DNA from: an uncultured Bacilli bacterium
Lineage (GTDB): Bacteria > Bacillota_I > Bacilli_A > RF39 > UBA660
DNA length: 33,558 nucleotides
Direction of reading: 5' to 3'
Assembly (NCBI GenBank): GCA_910584655.1
Contig: CAJUBJ010000013.1
Span: forward strand, 1 to 33,558
Shown here in pieces: positions 8,317-16,101 of the stretch. The notes beneath the pieces were generated by a model. The model was given only the letters and a program-made list of their open reading frames with translations, was not told where the DNA came from and did no database searches. The translations under genes and the position numbers were made by a program. The first letter of the stretch is position 1. Each line of letters opens with the position of its first letter.

Positions 8317-9009
8317 TTATAAAGTTTTTTCTTTTTCTATTCTTTCAATAAAAGGAATCAAAATTCTTGGTGAAGCAATACCAGTATTAGAAATAGTATG
8401 TAAGCCCCCCTTTATATTAAGCCTCTTTGTCTGCTCATCTCCAAAATATGTACAACTATGTGTTTCTAGCCAACCAAACATTTTTGTTTTCACTTCAATA
8501 TCATATTTCTTAATATGATACCCTAAATCATCTTTTGTTTTATCAACAATACGATACTCTATATTATACTTTTTTAAAAATTCAACACTATTATTTAATA
8601 ATTCATTAAAACATTTTAAAGCATTTTCTGGTTTACAAAAACAAAATTGCTCTAATTTTTTAAATTCTCTTAATGACTTCATCCCATTTAAGTCTTGTTC
8701 ATTTCGAAAACATTCATTAAATGAAAATAAAAATAATTCATTTTTTACTTCTGTGTTTTGAAAATATTCTAAAAAACCTTGTTCAGCACTTCCAAATAAA
8801 GCATGTCTCTCATCTATTCCTAAACTATATTCCTTTGTTACTACTTCTTGTTTTTCTATAACATCCCAACTACCTGCACTTGGTAAAGACAAATATTGAT
8901 ACCCTTTTTTGAGCAACATATCTTCAAATTCTCTAAACAACTCAAATTCTAACTTACTTAGTTCAAAATCTAAATAATAAATTCCATCTTTAACATAATA
9001 TTTATTCAT
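8317..9009 (-). CDS. Stand-alone seryl-tRNA-synthetase-like class II catalytic domain
   Basis: Protein of 230 residues, about half a normal SerRS (about 420). It lacks the N-terminal tRNA-binding coiled coil. Motif 2 is clear (CFRNEQDLNGMKSLREFKKLEQF, Arg102 and Glu104). The SerRS signature follows (ETHSCTYFGDEQTKRLNIK, about 182-200), then motif 3 (LHTISNTGIASPRI, Arg215). These are the ATP and aminoacyl-adenylate residues, so activation of an amino acid is plausible, but tRNA charging is not. Known relatives without the tRNA arm include amino acid:[carrier protein] ligases. It overlaps the upstream radical SAM gene by 8 bases, so the two are translationally coupled. It is not the housekeeping serS. 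Substrate unknown. Confidence 0.8.
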   Translation of the reverse strand: MNKYYVKDGIYYLDFELSKLEFELFREFEDMLLKKGYQYLSLPSAGSWDVIEKQEVVTKEYSLGIDERHALFGSAEQGFLEYFQNTEVKNELFLFSFNECFRNEQDLNGMKSLREFKKLEQFCFCKPENALKCFNELLNNSVEFLKKYNIEYRIVDKTKDDLGYHIKKYDIEVKTKMFGWLETHSCTYFGDEQTKRLNIKGGLHTISNTGIASPRILIPFIERIEKEKTL

Positions 9010-9997
9010 AAGTTTTACTCTCCTTAACCTTATTAGAAAATTTTATTAAGTCATTTAAATCTAATCCAAATCTTTCAATTACACCTTCAATAGCTCCAAC
9101 TATATCTGATAATTCTATTAAATACATCAGTTTGTTTTCTTGTTCTAAAGCTTCCCTTGCTTCATCAAGCTCCTCTTCTATTTTAGAAAATTCACCATAT
9201 ATCCCTTTTTTTATCTTTCTATTATGAAAACTAAAATCCTTATTTAAATTAAAAACATCATATGTATTATTTTCAGAATAGTGAATTGTTAAAAACTTAC
9301 TATTCTTTGTCTTAAAAACAAATTTCTTATTGATAAAATTAACAAATATATTATCTTTTAATACTTCGTTTATAATCTCATCTATTTGACAATAATCTAT
9401 TGCATTTTCACTTATCCATTTACTTTCAATAGTACTATTTAAACTATTATCAAGAATCTTTAAAGCCATCGTCTCAACACATTCCAACTTATCATAATAA
9501 GAAATAACATTACCAATATGTTCTAAATTATTTTTCAAAATAACTATATTTACTCTAATCCTATGAGAATTAAGAAAAGCTTTAGAACTTAAATAATTCT
9601 TTTTATAATTATAAAATTCTTGGTCATACTTTGCATTACTAGTTACTACTGTAATCTCTTTTAACCAAGAATCAAATAATTCCAACTTTTCTTTATCCAT
9701 AAATAAATTACCTGAAGTTTGTATTCTATAATCTTCAAATACATTAGATTCCATAACCAAATCTCTTATAAATTTTAACTGTTCATATTTATAAAGCGAT
9801 GGTTCACCATTCCCAGATAAAATAAAATGTTCAATCTTGACATTTTTCTCTTTGAAATCTTTTAACTTTTCATTTAATAAGTTAAGTTCTTCATCAAAAC
9901 TTAAAGTTTCTTTCTTATTCATTTTCGCTATACAATAAGGACAATGCTTATCACAATTATACTCTCCTAAAACATATACATAATCTTTTAACCTCAT
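9002..9997 (-). CDS. Radical SAM enzyme fused to a C-terminal MazG-like domain
   Basis: Protein of 331 residues. The N-terminus has the 4Fe-4S radical SAM motif Cys15-x3-Cys19-x2-Cys22 (CDKHCPYC) and the SAM-binding SGNGEP at 61-66. Residues about 265-331 form a second domain with the all-alpha NTP pyrophosphohydrolase signature ExxE (276-279) - 15 residues - ExxD (295-298, ELSD), in the GEFSKIEEELDEA context typical of phage MazG-like proteins. The enzyme would make an adenosyl radical to modify a substrate, and the MazG-like part suggests that a nucleotide is bound or hydrolysed. RBS AAGGAG. First gene of the cassette, coupled to the SerRS-like gene. The product is unknown; nucleotide, RNA or small-molecule modification are all possible. 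Confidence 0.8.
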   Translation of the reverse strand: MRLKDYVYVLGEYNCDKHCPYCIAKMNKKETLSFDEELNLLNEKLKDFKEKNVKIEHFILSGNGEPSLYKYEQLKFIRDLVMESNVFEDYRIQTSGNLFMDKEKLELFDSWLKEITVVTSNAKYDQEFYNYKKNYLSSKAFLNSHRIRVNIVILKNNLEHIGNVISYYDKLECVETMALKILDNSLNSTIESKWISENAIDYCQIDEIINEVLKDNIFVNFINKKFVFKTKNSKFLTIHYSENNTYDVFNLNKDFSFHNRKIKKGIYGEFSKIEEELDEAREALEQENKLMYLIELSDIVGAIEGVIERFGLDLNDLIKFSNKVKESKTYE

Positions 9998-10022
9998 ACA
10001 CTACTCCTTCTATTATCTAATT

Positions 10023-10057
10023 AAGAATGATATATGGCCATATTATAATCAATTCTT
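10023..10057 (-). repeat. Imperfect 35-base inverted repeat in the leader of the radical SAM cassette
   Basis: Outer arms AAGAAT/ATTCTT (10023-10028, 10052-10057) enclose GAT/ATC pairs and a perfect 12-base palindrome ATATGGCCATAT (10032-10043). It lies between the -10 and the ribosome binding site, so it could be a leader hairpin or an operator bound by a dimeric regulator. Confidence 0.6.
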
Positions 10058-10063
10058 GTTATA

Positions 10064-10092
10064 AGTATATGCGTATATAATACACTTGTCAA
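10064..10092 (-). promoter_or_regulatory. Promoter of the radical SAM/SerRS-like cassette
   Basis: Perfect -35 TTGACA (10087-10092), 17-base spacer, -10 TATACT (10064-10069). The leader is about 60 bases long and holds the inverted repeat. Confidence 0.8.
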
Positions 10093-10136
10093 CAAAAAAA
10101 TAATAAAAGACATACTTTTACTTTAAGCAGTCTTTT
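10093..10136 (-). terminator. engB terminator overlapping its coding end
   Basis: Stem arms AAAAGAC/GTCTTTT (10130-10136 with 10105-10111) extended by TGCTT/AAGTA pairing, followed by a T-rich run. The stem contains the last three codons and the stop codon of engB. Confidence 0.7.
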
Positions 10137-10702
10137 ATTATTCCATAAATTTCTTCTCTACCTTTTTTAGTCACAGATGAAAATAATACAATATTGTCAT
10201 TATCTTTTAGTTCAAAAGATTCTCTCAAAGCCTTATCACATTTTGCTCTATCTTTTTGACCAACTTTATCGTATTTAGTTGCAACTATAGTAACATCTAA
10301 ATTATAGTATTTCATAAAGTTATACATAAGTAAGTCATCCTCTGATGGTTTATGTCTAAAATCCACTAATAAAAATACTCTTTTCAAATTTTTACGATTA
10401 ATTAAGTATTCTTCAATCATCAAACCAAACTTCTTCTGTGTATCTTTATTCACAGAAGCATAACCATATCCTGGAACATCAACTAAATAAAAATCTTCAT
10501 TAACTAAATAGAAGTTCAAAGTCTGCGTTTTTCCAGGTGTAGCACTCGTTCTCGCAAAGTTTTTTCTTGATACGATTGAATTTATAAAAGAACTTTTTCC
10601 TACATTACTTCTTCCTACTAATAAAAATTCATCTTTTTTATCTTCTGGATATTGACTAGCTCTAACTGCCATATTTTTTAATTCTACAGATTCTACTTTC
10701 AT
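10118..10702 (-). CDS. engB: Ribosome biogenesis GTP-binding protein YsxC/EngB
   Basis: Protein of 194 residues, usual family length. It has the P-loop GRSNVGKSSF (near 30), the G2/G3 region TPGKTQTLNFY...DVPGYGYA diagnostic of the YihA/YsxC family, TKYD for base recognition, and SSVTKKG as G5. This cytosolic GTPase is needed for 50S subunit assembly. It is transcribed alone from its own promoter (AGGTGA ribosome binding site). In many Bacilli it follows lonA or clpX, but here it is isolated between the two-gene accessory cassette and the PstS-like gene. Confidence 0.97.
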   Translation of the reverse strand: MKVESVELKNMAVRASQYPEDKKDEFLLVGRSNVGKSSFINSIVSRKNFARTSATPGKTQTLNFYLVNEDFYLVDVPGYGYASVNKDTQKKFGLMIEEYLINRKNLKRVFLLVDFRHKPSEDDLLMYNFMKYYNLDVTIVATKYDKVGQKDRAKCDKALRESFELKDNDNIVLFSSVTKKGREEIYGIIKDCLK

Positions 10703-10724
10703 ACAATTTCACCTACGTGCCATA

Positions 10725-10754
10725 ATTATAAACGAAAACCAAAGAAAAAGTCAA
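10725..10754 (-). promoter_or_regulatory. engB promoter
   Basis: -35 TTGACT (10749-10754), 18-base spacer, -10 TATAAT (10725-10730), just upstream of the engB ribosome binding site. Confidence 0.75.
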
Positions 10755-10780
10755 ATAACCAACTTCCACAAACTTTTTCA

Positions 10781-10807
10781 TAAGAAAAGAAGATTTTAAA
10801 ATCTTCT
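10781..10807 (-). terminator. Terminator of the PstS-like gene
   Basis: Perfect 20-base palindrome (10788-10807, AGAAGATT...AATCTTCT) followed on the minus strand by TTTTCTTA, five bases after the stop codon. Confidence 0.8.
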
Positions 10808-10812
10808 ATAAA

Positions 10813-11739
10813 TTATTCTCCTATTTCTACATAACCAGCACTTCTTGCAATATCTTGACCTTTATCTGAAAGCATCGCATTCTTTAATGCTTTTACTGTT
10901 TCGTTATCATTTCCTTTTAAAGTAACTATATAATAAGCTGTAATCAAAGGATAAGATGAATCTTTAATAGTATCATGATTAGGAGTTACACCATCAACAC
11001 TAAAAAACTTCATATTTTCATTTCCATACATAGCTGTAGCATAATAGTAATAAGAATATCCTATAGATTCTTTACCATCTTCATAATTAGATACAACATC
11101 TATAATTCCAGCCATTGTTTCAACATATTCCTTAGTAGTTGGTTCCTTCATTTTTTTATCTTTCATAACAAGTGATAAAATACCAGTTTGACTTCCAGAA
11201 TTAACAGGTCTCTGATATGCAATTATTGATGCATCTTCACCACCAACTTCTTTCCAATTAGTAATTTCACCTGTATAAATCTTTTGAATTTGCTCTAAAG
11301 TTAATGAATCAACTTTATTATTTTTATTCGTATAGAAAACAAATCCTTCATTAACTACTGGTGTAACTTCAAGTTCTACACCTGCTTTACTAGCACGTTC
11401 TAATTCTTCTTTACTTGGTTCTGTTACAACAATTAAATCAACTTCTTTATTAATTAATTTTGTATAAGCAGGATCAGTATTAGAATAATCAGCTTTAATA
11501 TTAAAATTATCTAATCCTTTAATATAAGCGTCAGTTAGTGGCTGTGTAGCAAGAGATGCATCTATCTTAACTTCCTCATCGTATTTCTTTACTTCATCTA
11601 CTTGTTTATTATCATCTTTTTTATCAAAGAATCTATCTTTTACAATTAATCCACCAAAAACCAAAACTCCAATAACTAAAATAGCTATAATAACATTTAA
11701 TACTTTATTTCCTTTTTTCTCTACTAATTCTTCGTTCAT
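10813..11739 (-). CDS. Membrane-anchored PstS-like phosphate-binding protein
   Basis: Protein of 308 residues. A single TM anchor (about 14-33, VLNVIIAILVIGVLVFGGLI) is followed by a charged linker and a type II periplasmic-binding-protein domain of the PstS class. Recognisable pieces are EPSKEELERA, FVFYTNKNNKVDSLTLEQI, IYTGEITNWKEVGG and the anion-binding YQRPVNSGSQTG. It has no lipobox cysteine, unlike typical Gram-positive PstS, so it is held by an uncleaved anchor. No pstC, pstA, pstB or phoU is in the window. It is the second gene after the DUF3298-like gene (18-base gap). It may be a sensor or scavenger rather than a transporter subunit. Ligand phosphate is inferred from the family. 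Confidence 0.85.
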   Translation of the reverse strand: MNEELVEKKGNKVLNVIIAILVIGVLVFGGLIVKDRFFDKKDDNKQVDEVKKYDEEVKIDASLATQPLTDAYIKGLDNFNIKADYSNTDPAYTKLINKEVDLIVVTEPSKEELERASKAGVELEVTPVVNEGFVFYTNKNNKVDSLTLEQIQKIYTGEITNWKEVGGEDASIIAYQRPVNSGSQTGILSLVMKDKKMKEPTTKEYVETMAGIIDVVSNYEDGKESIGYSYYYYATAMYGNENMKFFSVDGVTPNHDTIKDSSYPLITAYYIVTLKGNDNETVKALKNAMLSDKGQDIARSAGYVEIGE

Positions 11740-11757
11740 AATTTCTACCTCACTTTT

Positions 11758-13428
11758 TTATTTATACATTTTATTTCTAATTTCTTCTGCCTCAAAAAAT
11801 GTTCCATCTACAATTTTAGCTTCTAATCCCTTATATTTAAGTTTTATAATTCCTTGCCCTCTATCATAAATAACTAACCTATCTGGAAAATCTGCCAAAT
11901 CATTTTGCATAAATATAACACTATTAACTAAATCATCATATGTTTTATATTTACCCAATGTTAACCATTCTTCAGGAATATAAGTACTTAAATCAAAACT
12001 ATTATTTAATAAATCTTTCGAACTATATTCTTTGCCATTTTTATCTATTATATAAAAATAATAAGCTTTCTTAGTTAAATAATTTTTTAAATAGTCATAC
12101 TCAGTTCTATAAGATAAAACCGTATCAATATTACCAACTGTCATTTTATCATATTTATCTAAATAAATTTGTTTCTTATTCTCTAAATATTTATCTTTAT
12201 CTAAATTATAATGTGTAACTTCAAAATATACATAATATTTATCATTTAATGACATTTCAATACTTCCATTTATATTAAATACACTAAATTTATCTTTTTT
12301 TAATTCTGATGATTCCTTAATAACTTTATCCAAAAGTTCATCAAATAATTTTGTGTTTTCTCCTACATAGAAAGATGTATCAAGATTATAATCAATTAAT
12401 TGATTATCACTTTCTCTCATAACTTCATACATAGTCCAATCATCGCCTGTATTAGTTTTTAAAAACTTACGATCAACTTGTTCACTATTCTTAGTAAAAA
12501 TACTATCTTCTTTTTTATATTTATCATAAATAATTACATTATCAGACATTTTATAAAATAAAATAAAAGTACTATAACCTACATCATACTCATTTTGACA
12601 AATATATCTTCGTTCATCTTCCAAATATGACTCATATTCTTTACACTCTTCAACCTTAAATTCGTCACCTTCAAAATATTCTTTAGGATTTGGAATCATA
12701 ACATCATTAAAGTATAAATATATTCCCTTTTCAGAAAAGGAGAAAATATAATTATCTTTATTGTATTGATTAACAATAGCTAATGTCACATCTTCAACTT
12801 TACTATAATCTGGTTCAGGGTTTTGACAAGGACCACCAGAACATACAAAACCAATATTCTTATAAATTGCTTCTGTCGCATTATTTACTAATTCAGTCCT
12901 TAAAATACTTTTACTTAAAATAACATCAGTAATTGATAATTCATTTCCAGTATTCAAATCACAATTATAAGTATCTGCAATTGTCGTTTTATAATATTCA
13001 TAACCATAACTACTAGTCATATAATTTTTAATTATAAATTCTATAGATAATACATTTTCAAAACTTCCCACAATTTCTGTATAAATTGTATATTTAGAAC
13101 CATCATCTTCTTTTTTATTTAGTTCATATACCTTATCTTTTATTTTTGAATTTATATTATTTTCTAAATCCTTATTTTTTAGTCCACTAATCTTATGATA
13201 AGCCAATTTACCATCTTTTATTTCTTCATATTCTAATGCATTAATCATATAAGGTGTAAACAAATCAGCAATATATTTTTCATCTTCACTATTTACTTCT
13301 TCATAAATATTTTCATTTTTATTACTTTCATTTATCTTTTTATTATCTTTTTGCTGAGTAAATAACAAAAACTCAAGCACTATCAAAATAACTAGTATAA
13401 AAATAATAACTACTTTACTTTTTCTCAA
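11758..13428 (-). CDS. Membrane-anchored protein with DUF3298/DUF4163-like region
   Basis: Protein of 556 residues, N-terminal anchor (about 5-24) and a large extracellular part. The stretch around 85-185, with YHKISGLKNKDLENNINSKI and YNCDLNTGNELSITDVI, resembles the DUF4163/DUF3298 pair found in RsiV-type and PdaC-type proteins (consensus fDlkTGkeLtL.Dlf). A repeat of that style recurs near the C-terminus. A GPCQNP segment and Cys pairs (CSGGPC, CKEY...ICQ) could form disulfides. The start is TTG at 13428: it is the only start that keeps the anchor, with GGTGAAG just upstream, and the next ATG is more than 100 codons in. It leads the operon with the PstS-like gene. It may sense or process the cell envelope; exact function unknown. 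Confidence 0.65.
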   Translation of the reverse strand: MRKSKVVIIFILVILIVLEFLLFTQQKDNKKINESNKNENIYEEVNSEDEKYIADLFTPYMINALEYEEIKDGKLAYHKISGLKNKDLENNINSKIKDKVYELNKKEDDGSKYTIYTEIVGSFENVLSIEFIIKNYMTSSYGYEYYKTTIADTYNCDLNTGNELSITDVILSKSILRTELVNNATEAIYKNIGFVCSGGPCQNPEPDYSKVEDVTLAIVNQYNKDNYIFSFSEKGIYLYFNDVMIPNPKEYFEGDEFKVEECKEYESYLEDERRYICQNEYDVGYSTFILFYKMSDNVIIYDKYKKEDSIFTKNSEQVDRKFLKTNTGDDWTMYEVMRESDNQLIDYNLDTSFYVGENTKLFDELLDKVIKESSELKKDKFSVFNINGSIEMSLNDKYYVYFEVTHYNLDKDKYLENKKQIYLDKYDKMTVGNIDTVLSYRTEYDYLKNYLTKKAYYFYIIDKNGKEYSSKDLLNNSFDLSTYIPEEWLTLGKYKTYDDLVNSVIFMQNDLADFPDRLVIYDRGQGIIKLKYKGLEAKIVDGTFFEAEEIRNKMYK

Positions 13429-13458
13429 ACTTCACCAACTCTTATCTATCTTAAAATA

Positions 13459-13464
13459 ATTATA
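13459..13464 (-). promoter_or_regulatory. Extended -10 (TGGTATAAT) of the DUF3298-like/PstS-like operon
   Basis: TATAAT preceded by TGG, about 30 bases before the TTG start. The -35 is poor. Confidence 0.55.
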
Positions 13465-13485
13465 CCACTTAAATAATTTATATAA

Positions 13486-13512
13486 TAAAAAATTTGATTA
13501 ATTATCAAATTT
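13486..13512 (-). terminator. glmS terminator
   Basis: Nine-base-pair perfect stem AAATTTGAT/ATCAAATTT (13504-13512 with 13490-13498) with a 5-base loop and a T-run, just after the glmS stop codon. The stem is all A/T except two pairs. Confidence 0.7.
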
Positions 13513-13522
13513 TTTCATCTTT

Positions 13523-15307
13523 TTATTCAACAGTAACACTCTTAGCTAAATTTCTTGGTTTATCAATATCACATCCATTTAACTTAGCTACATAATAAGC
13601 AATAAGTTGGCATTTAATAACTACTAAAATACTTCCAACTAAATCATGTAATTTAGGGACCAAAATAAGTTTATCATATACATCTTTATCTAAAACTTCC
13701 TCATTAGTAATCACAATACTTAAAGCTCCTCTAGCACATACTTCTTTAACATTACTTAATGTTTTCAGTCTTATATCATCTTCAGTAATAATACTAATTA
13801 CAGGAGTACCTGATTCTATTAAACTAATTGTTCCATGCTTAAGCTCACCAGCCGCATATGCTTCACTATGTAAATAACTTACTTCCTTTAACTTAAGTGA
13901 AGACTCCATACATATTGCATAATCTATTTTTCTTCCTAAATAGAAAACATCCTTATTTTTATAAATCATTGCAGCAACACTTTCTGTATCACTTGTATCA
14001 TCTAATATATCATTAATTAATTTATCTAAACTTTTATACTCTTCAAAAATACTTTCATCTAATCTACCACTATTTATACCTAAATACATAGCTATCATAG
14101 ACAACATAATTAATTGACATGAATACGCCTTTGTCGTCGCAACCGCAATTTCTACACCTGCTTTAATGTACAATACCTTATCTGCTTCTCTAGCAATTGA
14201 CGAACCAACTACATTAACAATTGCTAATGTATCTATTCCATCTTCTTTTGCTTTTCTTAACACTGCTAAAGTATCTGCCGTCTCTCCACTTTGACTAATA
14301 ACAAGAACTAAATGATTATCTTTATAAATATGATCACTATATCTATATTCAGAAGCTATATCAACATTTACCCTTATATGTCCATATTTTTCAATTAAAC
14401 TCTTACCAACTAAACCAACATGATAAGCACTTCCACACCCTACTATATCAATTTCTTCATACTTTTCCAAACCATTCATTTTTTCTTTTAAAGTATCAAC
14501 ATCACTAATATATTCCTTAATAGTATCCATTATAACTTTAGGTTGCTCATATATTTCTTTTAACATATAATGCTCATAACCATTTTTCATTGCAGCTTCT
14601 CGACTTCCCTCAAAAGTCAGTAGATTTTTTGTACTTATTTGACCATTCTCATCATATATAACTACATCATCTTTAGATAAAACTGCAAATTCATTATTCA
14701 AAATCAAATAATAAAGATTCGTATACTCTAAAATTGCAGGGACATCTGATGCAATAAAATTGCCATTTTCAGAAACACCTATAATAAGTGGACTATCTTT
14801 TCGTATAGCATAAATCTTATCATCACCTTCTATAAGTATTCCTAAAGCATAACTACCTATCAAATAATCTTTTAATTTAGCTAAAACATGCTTCACATCT
14901 TTTTCTTCTTTATAAAGTTTATCTACTAAAGCAGCTACTACTTCACTATCAGTTTCACTAACAAAATCATAATCACTTAATTCATTCTTTAAAGTTTCAT
15001 AATTTTCAATAATACCATTATGTACTATTGTTACTTTTCCCACTCTATGTGGATGACTATTTACTTGACAAGGCTTACCATGTGTAGCCCATCTTGTATG
15101 TCCTATTCCTACATAACTTTCTTCATCTATATTAATATTTTCTTTTAAATTAGATATTCTTCCTTGTTTCTTAGTAATTTTAACTAAATTATTTACTACA
15201 TATGCAATACCTGCACTATCATATCCTCTATACTCAAGTGATTCTAAACCACTTAATATTCTTGGAATACATTTATCTTTTCCAACGTATCCAACTATTC
15301 CACACAT
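13523..15307 (-). CDS. glmS: Glutamine--fructose-6-phosphate aminotransferase (isomerizing)
   Basis: Protein of 594 residues, usual length about 600. Catalytic Cys2 opens the glutaminase domain (CGIVGYVG), with GHTRWATHG and HNGIIENY further on. Two SIS sugar-isomerase domains follow (SQSGETADT, ATTKAYSCQL, ESSLKLKEVSYLHSEAYAAGELKHG), and the C-terminus ends KPRNLAKSVTVE. It makes glucosamine-6-phosphate from fructose-6-phosphate and glutamine, the first step to UDP-GlcNAc and peptidoglycan. A glmS ribozyme sits in the leader, so expression is shut down by its own product. It is transcribed alone and not linked to glmM, as often in this group. Confidence 0.98.
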   Translation of the reverse strand: MCGIVGYVGKDKCIPRILSGLESLEYRGYDSAGIAYVVNNLVKITKKQGRISNLKENINIDEESYVGIGHTRWATHGKPCQVNSHPHRVGKVTIVHNGIIENYETLKNELSDYDFVSETDSEVVAALVDKLYKEEKDVKHVLAKLKDYLIGSYALGILIEGDDKIYAIRKDSPLIIGVSENGNFIASDVPAILEYTNLYYLILNNEFAVLSKDDVVIYDENGQISTKNLLTFEGSREAAMKNGYEHYMLKEIYEQPKVIMDTIKEYISDVDTLKEKMNGLEKYEEIDIVGCGSAYHVGLVGKSLIEKYGHIRVNVDIASEYRYSDHIYKDNHLVLVISQSGETADTLAVLRKAKEDGIDTLAIVNVVGSSIAREADKVLYIKAGVEIAVATTKAYSCQLIMLSMIAMYLGINSGRLDESIFEEYKSLDKLINDILDDTSDTESVAAMIYKNKDVFYLGRKIDYAICMESSLKLKEVSYLHSEAYAAGELKHGTISLIESGTPVISIITEDDIRLKTLSNVKEVCARGALSIVITNEEVLDKDVYDKLILVPKLHDLVGSILVVIKCQLIAYYVAKLNGCDIDKPRNLAKSVTVE

Positions 15308-15315
15308 AAAAAATC

Positions 15316-15337
15316 CTCCATACTAAAAAATATGGAG
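15316..15337 (-). promoter_or_regulatory. Hairpin masking the glmS ribosome binding site
   Basis: CTCCATA (15331-15337) pairs perfectly with TATGGAG (15316-15322) over an 8-base loop. Most of the GGAGG ribosome binding site is in the 3' arm, and six Ts follow before the ATG. It could hinder translation initiation or act as a weak terminator downstream of the ribozyme. Confidence 0.6.
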
Positions 15338-15344
15338 AAATGTT

Positions 15345-15462
15345 ATTTGTTATAATTTTGATTTTACTTTTTGAACATTTCTGACGCTTCCACTATTACG
15401 TAGTAACACCCGCCGAATCTTTCGATAGTTACTATCCTCGTCATCCCTTAGGACCTGGCGCT
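15345..15462 (-). ncRNA. glmS ribozyme: glmS ribozyme (glucosamine-6-phosphate activated)
   Basis: The leader contains the ribozyme core in order: A|GCGCC cleavage site (between the complements of 15462 and 15461), then GAUGACGAGGAU, UAUCGAAAGAUUCGGCGGGUG and a downstream pseudoknot-type region reaching about 15345. Glucosamine-6-phosphate acts as a coenzyme for self-cleavage, and the cleaved mRNA is degraded. The 3' boundary is approximate because P3/P4 were not folded. Confidence 0.95.
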
Positions 15463-15505
15463 AACTTATTACTTACTCTCCTTTTATATAACAAGCTTAT
15501 ACTTC

Positions 15506-15535
15506 ATTATATGCAAATAATATATTCAAAGTCAA
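15506..15535 (-). promoter_or_regulatory. glmS promoter
   Basis: -35 TTGACT (15530-15535), 18-base spacer, -10 TATAAT (15506-15511). It leaves roughly 35 bases of transcript before the ribozyme cleavage site. Confidence 0.8.
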
Positions 15536-15569
15536 AAAAAACATTTTACTTTACGTCAAAAAGTAAACT

Positions 15570-15599
15570 AAAAAAGGAAAGTCATTTAATTAACTCTCC
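15570..15599 (-). terminator. Terminator overlapping the stop of the PsbP-like gene
   Basis: Stem GGAGAGT/ACTTTCC (15593-15599 with 15576-15582) followed by six Ts. The left arm is coding (Gly-Glu codons) and the right arm starts inside the TGA stop. Confidence 0.75.
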
Positions 15600-16100
15600 T
15601 GTCATAATTTCTAAGCTACTAAAAATATTTTCTGCACTATCTAAAACCACATCATAATACTCACTATCAGCTTCATAATATATAAAAATAATTTTATTAT
15701 CTTTTTTATAAATACTTACTAACGTTTGAAATTCTTCATTCTCGTATAAATAAGAATATGAATCATAATTAAAAGAATAATCGTTATTTATATTTATCAA
15801 CTTATATTCTTTATTTTGATCTTCAATACTATCTTTAATATCTAATATTATATCCTTTAATTTAGTATCCATATAACTTTTATCTAAAATTTTACATTGA
15901 ATATTAATAACACTACCCGATTTCTTATGTTCCAATTCCAATCTCTTTTTTTTATCAGTAATCTTCCATGTCGTATCATATTTAATTTTAAAATCATTAT
16001 TATTATATTCCTTTATTCTTACTTTAAAAGAATAAGATAATCCTAAAGTTAATATTCCACTTATAATCAATACAACCAATAAATATTTTATCTTCTTCAT
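15582..16100 (-). CDS. Small membrane-anchored/secreted PsbP- or DcrB-like protein
   Basis: Protein of 172 residues with an N-terminal hydrophobic segment (about 5-23) without a lipobox Cys. The rest is a compact alpha/beta domain starting FKIKYDTTWKI and continuing with SVINIQCKI, YNYDSYSYLYENEEFQTLVSI and IIFIYYEA. This strand order resembles the PsbP/DcrB-like fold common in small Gram-positive envelope proteins. It begins one base after the stop of the HtrA-like gene, with TTGGAGAAT inside that gene's end as RBS, so it is the last gene of a three-gene operon. It ends in the only TGA stop that I could confirm here. Function unknown. Confidence 0.65.
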   Translation of the reverse strand: MKKIKYLLVVLIISGILTLGLSYSFKVRIKEYNNNDFKIKYDTTWKITDKKKRLELEHKKSGSVINIQCKILDKSYMDTKLKDIILDIKDSIEDQNKEYKLININNDYSFNYDSYSYLYENEEFQTLVSIYKKDNKIIFIYYEADSEYYDVVLDSAENIFSSLEIMTGELIK

Positions 16101-16101
16101 A

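Noticed and set aside
15582..15584. TGA read as Trp (mycoplasma code)
   Set aside because: The TGA is followed by a terminator T-run, and Trp is encoded by TGG throughout; no gene needs TGA as sense.
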